From positions 1 through 6,621 of the forward strand of contig JABJCZ010000169.1 of the NCBI GenBank assembly GCA_018668475.1: a stretch of 6,621 bases of DNA, read 5' to 3'. The stretch is from Alphaproteobacteria bacterium. GTDB taxonomy: Bacteria; Pseudomonadota; Alphaproteobacteria; UBA828. The notes under the pieces were generated by a model, which saw only the letters and a program-made list of their open reading frames with translations, was not told the origin of the DNA and did no database searches. Numbering within the stretch: the stretch's first letter is position 1; each line of letters begins with the position of its first letter. Below are positions 1-6,470 of the stretch, in pieces. The position numbers were made by a program, and so were the translations under genes.

Positions 1-1258
1 CAAAGGCGAGTGACGGGTCCTCTTCGTGCAGTTTCGCCATGACGCCCGATAACTTGACCTCATCGTCCCGCTTGGCTGCCCGCACCGCAAGCCCATAGAC
101 CGGTGGCAGAATGCTCTCTGCCGGAAGCTCCTCTACGGTGCCGCCTTCAGCGGCCAGAACAGTGCCCGTTGGCACATCGTCCAGCCGGCCAAAGCCGACA
201 AGATCACCAGCGCTGGCCTCGCCGATTTTTTGCGGCGCCTGGCCCTGAAGATCATACAGGCCGGAAATTCGCCCGCCGCTCGAAAGCGGCATGCCGTCCT
301 TGAAACTTCCGCGCCAGACCCGAACAAGGCTGGTCTTGCCGCCGCCCGCCTGGGACACATAGGTCTTCAATACCTGTGCAAGCGGCCCACCGTCGCCGAT
401 GCCACGCCGACCGACCGCCTTCGCCGGCGAAGGGCCAAGCGACAGAACAGCGTCCAGCAGGCGGCGAACACCCCAGTCGCGCTCAGCCGAGCCCATGAGC
501 ACCGGGATCACCTGCGCGTTGCCCAAGGTCTCGTGAAGGTAATCCCGCAGCTCTTCTTCGCCAGGAACCTGGTCTTCGAGCAGACTTTCCAGCAGTGAAT
601 CATCAAAATCAGCAAGACTCTCATAAAGCTGCGTGCGGGCCTGGCCCTCGCGCTCGGCCACCGATTCCGGCGCTTCGATATCCGACGACGGTGCACCATC
701 CTCGTAGTGATGCGCCTGACCGGAGATGAGATCGACGTAGCCGCTCACCGAATCAGCGTCACGAATGGCGACATGGCAGGGAACAAAAGCCCGCGACGAC
801 ATCGGCGCCAGAGCCTCCACCAGCTCACCGACCCGGACCACGGATTCGTCCATCCGGTTGGCGAACAGCATCGCGGGAATATCGTTATCGCCGAGCATTC
901 GGAAAATCCGCGCCATCGTCCACACCCGGTCAATATCGGGATCACAGACGATGATCGCGAGATCAACGCCGGTCAGGGCATTGAGCGTTTCCTGCGAAAA
1001 TTCGACCGAACCGGGGCAATCCAGCAACGTTAGCTTCTGGCCGCCGTGGTTTAGGCTGGCCACATTGAGTTCGACCGTCGAGCCCCGGGCACGCGCTTCG
1101 GCCGAAGCGTCGCCAACCGAAGTACCGTCCGGAACCTTGCCCTTGCGGTCGATCGTATCGCTTACATAAAGAAGTGATTCTAGAAGAGTGGTCTTGCCGC
1201 TCCCGAAAGGGCCCACCAGAGCCACACTTCTGGGTCCAGCGTCATTCGTCGCCGTCAT
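1..1258 (-). CDS. EF-G-like translational GTPase paralogue (3' end beyond window)
   Basis: This is a paralogue of elongation factor G, a ribosome-associated GTPase; its own role is not known to me. The frame is open for about 419 codons from ATG at 1258 to the window edge, so roughly the last third of a family-length protein (about 670 residues) is missing. The G domain shows a P-loop GPFGSGKTT (residues 16-24), a switch I remnant EARARGSTVE (54-63), DCPGS (80-84) where EF-G has DTPGH, NRMD (134-137) where EF-G has NKxD, and a G5-like GSA near 255-260. A G'-type insertion and a beta-barrel domain II (about 290-375) follow, and domain III begins near 385. GGGAGA lies a few bases upstream of the ATG, supporting that start. 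It is divergent from djlA. DCPGS is, as I recall, typical of an alphaproteobacterial EF-G-like family, so this is probably not the housekeeping fusA. Family is secure; function is inferred. Confidence 0.9.
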   Translation of the reverse strand, partial: MTATNDAGPRSVALVGPFGSGKTTLLESLLYVSDTIDRKGKVPDGTSVGDASAEARARGSTVELNVASLNHGGQKLTLLDCPGSVEFSQETLNALTGVDLAIIVCDPDIDRVWTMARIFRMLGDNDIPAMLFANRMDESVVRVGELVEALAPMSSRAFVPCHVAIRDADSVSGYVDLISGQAHHYEDGAPSSDIEAPESVAEREGQARTQLYESLADFDDSLLESLLEDQVPGEEELRDYLHETLGNAQVIPVLMGSAERDWGVRRLLDAVLSLGPSPAKAVGRRGIGDGGPLAQVLKTYVSQAGGGKTSLVRVWRGSFKDGMPLSSGGRISGLYDLQGQAPQKIGEASAGDLVGFGRLDDVPTGTVLAAEGGTVEELPAESILPPVYGLAVRAAKRDDEVKLSGVMAKLHEEDPSLAF

Positions 1259-1551
1259 GCCGTTCTCCCATTCGCCCGACCCGGGAGCACCAAACGGGGC
1301 CGCCGGGCGGATCCGTCAACAACATTGAGGCACGTCGCCGCTTCGAAATGTCAGCGTTCGACCTTCTGCCACGCTATCCAAGTGGCCGACGGAGGCAGAA
1401 ACCGCCAGCAGGAGAACCAATGGTTCCAAGGCTGCGACCGAAAATCAAGATTGAATCGAGTCACAGGCATGACCGTCAGGGCTGGCCGTGCTGCCGACAC
1501 CACGATATTGTCAGACGCATGCGCATCGTTCAGGCAGGTACAGACCACTAA
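1259..1551. other. Divergent intergenic spacer
   Basis: This non-coding gap separates two divergent genes and should hold both their promoters. On the minus strand a TTGACG (1319 to 1314) sits about 55 bases before the EF-G-like start codon, but the hexamer 17 bases downstream (CGTTTG) is a poor -10, so I do not call a promoter. On the plus side I find no convincing -35/-10 pair, and the ribosome-binding site before djlA is weak. A reading frame is open across much of the spacer, but it is low-complexity, Arg/Pro-rich, lacks a ribosome-binding site and has no family resemblance. The only compact symmetric element I see is the palindrome at 1414-1426. Confidence 0.6.
1414..1426. repeat. Short perfect palindrome GAACCA-A-TGGTTC
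   Basis: Six-base arms flank a single central base in the middle of the divergent spacer. A one-base loop cannot form an RNA hairpin, so if it is functional it would be a half-site pair for a dimeric DNA-binding protein. It is single-copy in the spacer and could easily be chance. Confidence 0.25.
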
Positions 1552-2295
1552 ATGAGCATCTGGGGAAAATTGATTGGCGGGGCCGCCGGTTTTGCCATCG
1601 GCGGGCCGATCGGGTTGATGGTCGGCGTCGCTGCGGGCCATATTGCCGACAACGTGGGCAGTGGGGGGCGCAGCCGTCGTCGGCGCCTGCCCCGCAGTGC
1701 AAAGTCCAAACAGCAGATTTTTGCCATCGCCCTTATTGTACTGGCAGCCAAAATGGCCAAGGCCGATGGTCAGGTTACCCGCGACGAAGTTGATGCCTTC
1801 AAGCGCCTGTTCAAGGTGCCGCAGGAGGACATGAAAGCCGTCGGGCGGATTTTTAACAAATCTGCCAGCGATGCCGATGGCTTCGAGCCCTACGCCAAAC
1901 AGGTCGCTGAGGTTTTTGCTGAGCATCAGGACGTGCTGGAGGAGTTTCTTGGCGCCCTGATGCACATCGCCCTCGCCGATGGCCATGTTCATCCCGAAGA
2001 GCGCCGCTTCCTGCGTGAGGTGGCGGATATTTTCGGCTTCGATGACGAACACTTCGAGCGCGTCACAGCCCAGCATGGCGCATCTGAAGCCGACGACCCT
2101 TACGGTATTCTCGGCATTTCCATGAACGCCACGGACGATGAGGTCAAAAGCGCCTATCGCGCACTTGTCCGCGCCAACCACCCCGACCACCTGATCGCCG
2201 AAGGCGTACCTGAAGAAGTGGTCAACCTTGCCACTGAGAAACTGGCAACAATCAACGACGCCTACGCCCGCATCGAACGCCAGCGCGGCCTCTGA
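1552..2295 (+). CDS. djlA: DjlA-like membrane-anchored J-domain co-chaperone (TerB + DnaJ)
   Basis: This 247-residue protein has the DjlA layout. A glycine-rich hydrophobic N-terminal segment (about 7-33, ending GHIAD) resembles the single membrane helix of E. coli DjlA. It is followed by a basic RRRR stretch. A TerB-type helical domain (about 55-150) has paired acidic motifs KADGQVTRDE and LADGHVHPEE. A C-terminal J domain (about 181-247) starts DPYGILGI and contains the essential HPD tripeptide at 210-212. J domains stimulate the ATPase of DnaK, so the protein probably recruits DnaK to the cytoplasmic face of the inner membrane; its clients are unknown. The J domain sits at the extreme C-terminus, as in DjlA. 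The ribosome-binding site is weak, but the N-terminal motif begins directly at this ATG. The next gene follows 41 bases later on the same strand and may share its transcript. TerB homology does not by itself mean tellurite resistance. Confidence 0.9.
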   Translation: MSIWGKLIGGAAGFAIGGPIGLMVGVAAGHIADNVGSGGRSRRRRLPRSAKSKQQIFAIALIVLAAKMAKADGQVTRDEVDAFKRLFKVPQEDMKAVGRIFNKSASDADGFEPYAKQVAEVFAEHQDVLEEFLGALMHIALADGHVHPEERRFLREVADIFGFDDEHFERVTAQHGASEADDPYGILGISMNATDDEVKSAYRALVRANHPDHLIAEGVPEEVVNLATEKLATINDAYARIERQRGL

Positions 2296-2336
2296 ACCCG
2301 GGCCAAGTGCCCCTCCCCCGACGATAAGACCCCCCA

Positions 2337-3221
2337 ATGTCTCCGTTTCACATTCTGCTCGCAGTCATGGTAGCCGCCATATTCGGCTTTGGTTTCGTGC
2401 CATCGAAAATTGGCGTGGCCAGCTACCCACCGCTCTGGTTTCTGGCCGTTCGCTTCGCGCTGGTCAGCCTGTTGTTGATCTGGTTCATCCGCCTGCCACG
2501 CGGGCAATGGAGAGCTGTTCTGGTCTTCGCGTTTGTCATGGGGATCGGCCATTTTTCGCTTTCGTATCTCGGCATGAAAGCCGGAGCCGAAGCGTCGCTC
2601 GCCGCATTACTGTGGGTTATGCAGGCACCAATTTCCGCCGCGCTTGCGTTTATCATGCTGGACGAGAAGATACGTTGGCGTGCGGTCGCCGGCCTGATCA
2701 TGGCGCTGGCCGGCGCGGCGATACTCATTGGCGAGCCCCGCCACGTCGGCAATTACCTGGGCATCGGACTGGTTGGCGGTTCCGCCGTGCTTGGCGCCTT
2801 TGCCAATATCCTCGGCAAGCGCCTTGGCGCGGTCGAGCCGCTTACCCTGCAGGGGTGGAGCGCCGTTGTCGCCTTGCCCGCCTTGCTCGTGCTGTCGTTC
2901 ATTTTCGAAGATGACCAAATTACCAGCATCGTCAATGCGCCGTGGGAGGCTCACGGCTCTCTGCTCTATCTCGTCTTCCTGTCATCCATGCTTGGCTACG
3001 GCACCTATTGGTGGCTGATGAAGCGCTACAACGTGGCGACGACGGTATCAATTTTTCTGATGGTGCCGGCATTTGGCGCGGTTGGCGGTGTGGCAGTACT
3101 GGGGGATGTATTCACGTGGCAATCGGGCCTCGGCGCCGCCGGCATGCTCGGCGGTGTGGCACTACTGATGTTGCGCCGCGAGCGCGTCATCAAGACCACG
3201 CCGCTTCAGCCCGAGCCGTGA
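2337..3221 (+). CDS. EamA/DMT-family transporter, ten membrane helices
   Basis: The 294-residue product is a drug/metabolite transporter superfamily permease of normal length, built from two repeated EamA domains of about five helices each. Hydrophobic segments run through the whole protein, starting with an N-terminal helix (about 5-22). Family signatures visible include PPLWFLAVRF after helix 1, LWVMQAPISAALAFIMLDEKI at the end of helix 4, and GYGTYWWLMKRY in the second half, followed by VPAFGAVGGV. This spacing closely follows E. coli EamA, an exporter of cysteine pathway metabolites. DMT substrates cannot be read from sequence, so the substrate here is unknown and I give no symbol. It acts in the inner membrane. 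The upstream region is C-rich and has no clear Shine-Dalgarno motif. It lies between djlA and the amidase with short gaps on both sides, so a three-gene transcript is plausible. The C-terminal tail is short and cytoplasmic-looking (RRERVIKTT). Confidence 0.9.
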   Translation: MSPFHILLAVMVAAIFGFGFVPSKIGVASYPPLWFLAVRFALVSLLLIWFIRLPRGQWRAVLVFAFVMGIGHFSLSYLGMKAGAEASLAALLWVMQAPISAALAFIMLDEKIRWRAVAGLIMALAGAAILIGEPRHVGNYLGIGLVGGSAVLGAFANILGKRLGAVEPLTLQGWSAVVALPALLVLSFIFEDDQITSIVNAPWEAHGSLLYLVFLSSMLGYGTYWWLMKRYNVATTVSIFLMVPAFGAVGGVAVLGDVFTWQSGLGAAGMLGGVALLMLRRERVIKTTPLQPEP

Positions 3222-3261
3222 GCACCCATATTTCTGTGCTATCATCTGCCATGCGACCCCG

Positions 3262-4026
3262 ATGCCTCCGAGGGAACTCACTGCTTTGGCTTTGACCATC
3301 ACGCCCTTTCCCACGCCTAATCAGGACGAGCGGCCACCTGAGGTCAACGACATTGACACACTGGTGCTGCACTACACCGGCATGCGCAGCGCCAACGACG
3401 CGCTCAACCGAATGCGCGACCCTGTCTGGAAGGTCAGCGCGCACTGGTGCGTTGATGAAGACGGCACGATCTACAGTCTGGTGCCGGAAGAGATGCGCGC
3501 GTGGCACGCCGGGGTCAGCTGGTGGCGCGGGCGGTCCAACCTTAACGACCATTCCATCGGGATCGAGATCGTCAATCCGGGCCATGAGTTTGGCTATCGG
3601 CCATTTCCGGCGGCACAGATGAACGCGCTGATCCAGCTGTGCGAAGCGATCCAGGCCCGTCATGTGATCGACCCGCGAAATGTGGTGGGCCATGCCGACA
3701 TCGCGCCATCCCGCAAACGGGACCCCGGCGAACTGTTTGACTGGGCCCGGCTGGCGCGTGAGGGCATTGGCGTCTGGCCGGAACCTGTGGCCGAGCCCGA
3801 CCCCACACTTTCTGTCACCCGGCCGGAACAGGGCCGCCACGTCCGTGACTGGCAAAGCCGCCTGACGCAATTCGGCTACGGGCTGTATGAAGACGGGGTC
3901 TTTGGCGAAGAAACCGAACATGTGATCACTGCCTTCCAACGCCATTTTCGCCAGGCCCGGGTCGACGGCGTGCTGGATGCCGGCACTGGCGCCATCCTGA
4001 AACACCTGATTGCAGCAGACGACTAG
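3262..4026 (+). CDS. N-acetylmuramoyl-L-alanine amidase (Amidase_2) with peptidoglycan-binding domain
   Basis: The enzyme cleaves the amide bond between N-acetylmuramic acid and L-alanine in peptidoglycan or its anhydro-muropeptide fragments. The Amidase_2 zinc fold spans about residues 30-165. Candidate zinc ligands are H37 (in VLHYTG), H144 (VVGHADI) and D154 (RKRDPG). The catalytic Glu is E102 in IGIEIVN, and K152 is the usual lysine near the site. A PG_binding_1 domain covers about 190-250 (RHVRDWQSRL, then DGVFGEET). This arrangement matches AmiD more than the shorter AmpD. No signal peptide or lipobox is visible, unlike E. coli AmiD. The ATG at 3262 has no Shine-Dalgarno sequence; AGGGAA at 3271-3276 is well placed for TTG at 3286, which would remove eight residues and none of the domain. 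It may therefore act in the cytoplasm on recycled muropeptides, or leave by another route. Function of the domains is secure; location is not. Confidence 0.92.
   Translation: MPPRELTALALTITPFPTPNQDERPPEVNDIDTLVLHYTGMRSANDALNRMRDPVWKVSAHWCVDEDGTIYSLVPEEMRAWHAGVSWWRGRSNLNDHSIGIEIVNPGHEFGYRPFPAAQMNALIQLCEAIQARHVIDPRNVVGHADIAPSRKRDPGELFDWARLAREGIGVWPEPVAEPDPTLSVTRPEQGRHVRDWQSRLTQFGYGLYEDGVFGEETEHVITAFQRHFRQARVDGVLDAGTGAILKHLIAADD
3271..3276 (+). promoter_or_regulatory. Ribosome-binding site favouring a TTG start for the amidase
   Basis: AGGGAA lies nine bases before an in-frame TTG at 3286-3288. The annotated ATG at 3262 is upstream of this motif and has no comparable site before it, so the motif argues for the internal TTG as the real start. 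Confidence 0.5.
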
Positions 4027-4080
4027 CTGCCAAACCATCGCGTCCGCTGCTCCGGCATCGTGCCAACAGACTTTCGACCA

Positions 4081-4109
4081 TTGACGGCGCCTAGCGTGCG
4101 GCCTACCTA
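4081..4109 (+). promoter_or_regulatory. Probable sigma70-type promoter of rnpB
   Basis: TTGACG at 4081-4086 is separated by 17 bases from TACCTA at 4104-4109. The predicted start of transcription, six to eight bases further on, falls at about 4116, which is the 5' base of the P1 helix of RNase P RNA. The -35 is strong and the -10 is weak, as is common in alphaproteobacteria. The agreement between promoter spacing and RNA 5' end is the main support. Confidence 0.7.
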
Positions 4110-4115
4110 GGGGTT

Positions 4116-4520
<405 letters not shown>

Positions 4521-4581
4521 CTATCTTCACTTCCAAAGCAGGCGGACGGAACGGCATGTATCGCGCCCGGAAGCGGCGTAA

Positions 4582-4596
4582 CCCCATATATTGGGG
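4582..4596 (+). terminator. Weak hairpin downstream of rnpB, doubtful terminator
   Basis: CCCCA pairs with TGGGG across a TATAT loop, about 60 bases after the mature 3' end of RNase P RNA. There is no run of T after the stem, so it is a poor intrinsic terminator. It may instead mark the end of an rnpB precursor that is trimmed back, or be unrelated. Confidence 0.25.
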
Positions 4597-4825
4597 ACAG
4601 CATAGTCAATAAACACTATATAGCGCGTACCGGAAAGAATGACGCCCGGACGTAGCGCCCTGCAACGATGAGCTTGTAATATTCTCTTTGCTATATACGA
4701 AATGAGAACATACATAGAACAAATATTCGCCCCGGTAATTTTCAATGTAACTATTTGATCAACTTTCCACCGCCAACGAAGAACTCTTGAGGACCTTCAG
4801 AAGACGGATTGTTACCTGAGCAAAC

Positions 4826-4853
4826 ACTCGGAAAGACTTGGAAATACTTGCAG
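4826..4853 (+). repeat. Three ACTTG-type direct repeats at 10-bp spacing
   Basis: ACTCGGAA (4826-4833), ACTTGGAA (4836-4843) and ACTTGCAG (4846-4853) start exactly 10 bases apart, that is on one face of the DNA helix. They lie directly upstream of the CCCAT boxes and the mraZ promoter, where an activator or an extended repressor array could bind. The motif differs from the MraZ box, so the binding protein is unknown. The third copy overlaps a possible -35 (TTGCAG, 4848-4853). Confidence 0.5.
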
Positions 4854-4860
4854 TTCCACA

Positions 4861-4889
4861 TTGACGCCCATATTTGCCCATGATATCCC
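4861..4889 (+). promoter_or_regulatory. Probable promoter of the mraZ-rsmH-ftsL operon
   Basis: TTGACG at 4861-4866 is a good -35; 17 bases later lies TATCCC (4884-4889), a weak -10. An alternative is TTGCAG (4848-4853) with TATTTG (4871-4876), also 17 bases apart. Either choice places the promoter on top of the CCCAT boxes, as expected for an autorepressed mraZ operon, and leaves a leader of about 100 bases before the start codon. Confidence 0.45.
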
Positions 4890-4901
4890 ATGGCGTCCCA
4901 T
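4867..4901 (-). promoter_or_regulatory. MraZ operator: four CCCAT/ATGGG boxes at 10-bp spacing
   Basis: CCCAT occurs at 4867, 4877, 4887 and 4897, exactly 10 bases apart; read on the minus strand these are ATGGG boxes. A degenerate fifth box, CACAT, falls in phase at 4857. MraZ is known in E. coli to bind TGGG-type direct repeats with five-base spacers upstream of its own gene and to repress the dcw operon. The match in motif, period and position about 90 bases before mraZ makes autoregulation by the downstream MraZ the natural reading. Binding itself is inferred. Confidence 0.85.
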
Positions 4902-4913
4902 AGTGCCGGAGTC

Positions 4914-4932
4914 GCGCCGGAGGACCCGGCGC
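4914..4932 (+). other. GC-rich stem-loop in the mraZ leader
   Basis: GCGCCGG (4914-4920) pairs perfectly with CCGGCGC (4926-4932) across a five-base AGGAC loop. It lies between the MraZ boxes and the start codon, so it would be in the leader RNA for either promoter choice. No T-run follows, so it is not a classical terminator. It could stabilise the 5' end or be incidental in GC-rich DNA. Confidence 0.45.
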
Positions 4933-4992
4933 ACAGGCCCATAACAAGGCCCGATTACAGGCAGGGTTTGGGACGCGGACAGGGTATCTGGA

Positions 4993-5478
4993 GTGGCGGC
5001 TGTGGCGTTATTCACTGGCCATATTGTTAATAAAGTCGACAAGAAGGGGCGGGTTTCCGTACCGGCTCATTTTCGCGCGCCTTTGGCCGGCCAGAGCTTC
5101 CACGGCATCGCCGCCTATCCATCGCCGGATGGGGCTGCCGCCATTGAAGGTGCGGGCATCGAAATGCTTGAGCGCCTGTCGCAGCGGTTCTCCAACGCCA
5201 ACCCGTTTTCGCCTGAGTTTCGCAACGCGCGTCTCGCCCTGTTTTCCAATGTCGATCAACTGCCCTTTGACGGCGAGGGGCGGATCATGCTGCCGCCCCG
5301 GCTTGTTGAGAAAGCCGGCATTGATGGCCAGGCCGCCTTTGTCGGCCTCGGCGATACATTCCAGATATGGGAACCCGCCACCTTTGAGGTCGCCCGCGAG
5401 TCCGCAATGGAACGCGCCTTCGAGGAACTGGCTTCACTTGAACTGCCACCCGTCGGCGGCAATGGAGAAGGCGCATGA
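4993..5478 (+). CDS. mraZ: MraZ, transcriptional regulator of the dcw cluster
   Basis: MraZ is a ring-forming DNA-binding protein of the AbrB/SpoVT fold that controls the division and cell wall operon it heads. The 161 residues contain the two diagnostic DxxxR motifs, DKKGR (16-20, followed by VSVP) and DGEGR (93-97, followed by IMLPP), one in each of the tandem MraZ domains; length is normal. The start is GTG. With GTG at 4993, AGGG lies eight bases upstream; GTG at 5002 has GGAG eight bases upstream and would begin MALFTGH, as many homologues do. The first three residues are therefore uncertain. Its stop overlaps the rsmH start by four bases. Four CCCAT boxes about 90 bases upstream are its likely own operator. 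No feature suggests truncation or transfer. Confidence 0.97.
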   Translation: MAAVALFTGHIVNKVDKKGRVSVPAHFRAPLAGQSFHGIAAYPSPDGAAAIEGAGIEMLERLSQRFSNANPFSPEFRNARLALFSNVDQLPFDGEGRIMLPPRLVEKAGIDGQAAFVGLGDTFQIWEPATFEVARESAMERAFEELASLELPPVGGNGEGA

Positions 5479-6470
5479 GCGCCGACATCCCCCAGGTCGC
5501 CGCAACAATCCCGAACGCCCCTCATGCACCCGTAATGCTGGCCGAGGTTCTGGCCGCGCTTGAACCCAGGGCCGGCGGTATATATGTCGACGGCACCTTT
5601 GGCGCCGGCGGCTACACGACTGCAATACTGGACAAGGCAGAATGCCGCGCCATTGGCATTGACCGCGACCCCATCATCATCGAACGTGCGCGCGCACTCG
5701 AAGCGCGTTACGCCGGTCGCCTGCGCCTGGCTGAAGGCCGCTACGCAGACATGGAAGCGCTCGTCGGCGATGACGGCGCCACCGGCGTTGACGGAATTGC
5801 GCTCGACCTCGGCGTCTCATCAATGCAATTGGATGAGCCCGAACGTGGGTTTTCGTTTCGCCATGACGCGCCCCTCGACATGCGCATGGAACAGAGCGGC
5901 GAAACAGCGGCGGATTTCGTCAACAGCCGCGACGAAGCAGAACTTGCCCGGATTATTTTCACTTATGGCGAGGAGCGCCGGGCCCGCGCTGTCGCCCGCG
6001 CTATTTGCGCCGCCCGCAGCGAAAGCCCGATCACCACCACAGGCAGGTTAGCCTCAATCGTCCGTGCAACGGTCCGCAAAGGCACGTCGCGTATTGACCC
6101 CGCAACTCGCACTTTTCAGGCGCTGCGCATCGCGGTCAACGACGAGCTTGGACAGTTGGAGCGCGGCCTTGAAGCCGCCGAACGCCTCCTCAAAGCCGGC
6201 GGACGGCTTGCCGTCGTCTCCTTTCATTCGCTCGAGGATCGCCAGGTCAAAACGTTCTTCAAGGCGCATAGCGGTGAAAACCCGCGTGCCAGCCGGCATA
6301 TGCCAGAAGTTGCCACACAATCGCCCGATCCTGCGTTCAAACTACTGTTTCGTGGCGCCCGTCAGGCTGGCGAAACTGAGACCGATACAAATCCACGCGC
6401 GCGCTCGGCCCGACTGCGCGCAGCAATACGCACGGCGGCGCCGGTGGCCAAAGGGAGGGTCGCGGCATGA
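5475..6470 (+). CDS. rsmH: 16S rRNA (cytosine-1402 N4) methyltransferase RsmH (MraW)
   Basis: RsmH uses S-adenosylmethionine to methylate N4 of C1402 in 16S rRNA, in the P site of the small subunit, which tunes start-codon choice and decoding fidelity. The 331-residue length is normal. The opening HAPVMLAEVL (17-26) is typical. Motif I DGTFGAGG lies at 39-46, GIDRDP at 61-66, DLGVSS at 111-116, and the signature SFHSLEDR at 249-256. An inserted helical domain lies between the DLGVSS and SFHSLEDR segments, as in the family. The ATG at 5475 overlaps the mraZ stop in an ATGA junction and is preceded by GGAGA at 5464-5468. The gene ends in another ATGA overlap with ftsL. The C-terminal tail is rich in Arg and Ala, as expected for a protein that contacts rRNA. 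Confidence 0.98.
   Translation: MSADIPQVAATIPNAPHAPVMLAEVLAALEPRAGGIYVDGTFGAGGYTTAILDKAECRAIGIDRDPIIIERARALEARYAGRLRLAEGRYADMEALVGDDGATGVDGIALDLGVSSMQLDEPERGFSFRHDAPLDMRMEQSGETAADFVNSRDEAELARIIFTYGEERRARAVARAICAARSESPITTTGRLASIVRATVRKGTSRIDPATRTFQALRIAVNDELGQLERGLEAAERLLKAGGRLAVVSFHSLEDRQVKTFFKAHSGENPRASRHMPEVATQSPDPAFKLLFRGARQAGETETDTNPRARSARLRAAIRTAAPVAKGRVAA
6453..6459 (+). promoter_or_regulatory. Strong ribosome-binding site of ftsL
   Basis: GGGAGGG sits seven bases before the ftsL ATG and inside the rsmH coding sequence. It fixes the start of a gene that would otherwise rest only on a short partial frame. Confidence 0.7.

Larger units (their letters stand above)
4521..4992. other. Intergenic region between rnpB and mraZ
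   Basis: No gene is supported in this stretch of about 470 bases. The part from about 4585 to 4860 is visibly more AT-rich than the flanking genes. It contains a small hairpin (4582-4596), an imperfect GC-rich inverted repeat with GCGC/GCGC and CCGG/CCGG arms (4623-4658), an interrupted TTCTC-TTT / AAA-GAGAA inverted repeat around 4683-4710, and a TTGATCAA palindrome (4755-4762). The last 170 bases are the mraZ control region, listed separately. Reading frames here lack ribosome-binding sites and family resemblance. Confidence 0.7.

Noticed and set aside
230..598. Plus-strand frame of 122 codons at the left end
   Set aside because: It lies opposite the EF-G-like coding sequence, whose frame has recognisable GTPase and domain II sequence.
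1174..1551. Plus-strand frame through the divergent spacer (125 codons), including an in-frame ATG near 1348
   Set aside because: Its first part is antisense to the EF-G-like gene. The rest is Arg/Pro-rich with no ribosome-binding site and no recognisable domain, and ends just at the djlA start.
1351..2337. Long minus-strand frame of 328 codons opposite djlA
   Set aside because: It is antisense to a gene with clear TerB and HPD-containing J domains; its length follows from GC-rich codon bias. It has no family resemblance.
3221..3240. AGCAC / GTGCT inverted repeat between transporter and amidase as a terminator
   Set aside because: The stem is only five bases with a ten-base loop, and no T-run follows. 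It cannot be called a terminator.
4751..4942. Minus-strand frame of 63 codons before mraZ
   Set aside because: It reads through the phased operator repeats and promoter region and has no ribosome-binding site or similarity.
4938..4942. Further CCCAT copy as a fifth MraZ box
   Set aside because: It is 41 bases from the last box, out of the 10-bp phase and isolated, so it is likely chance.
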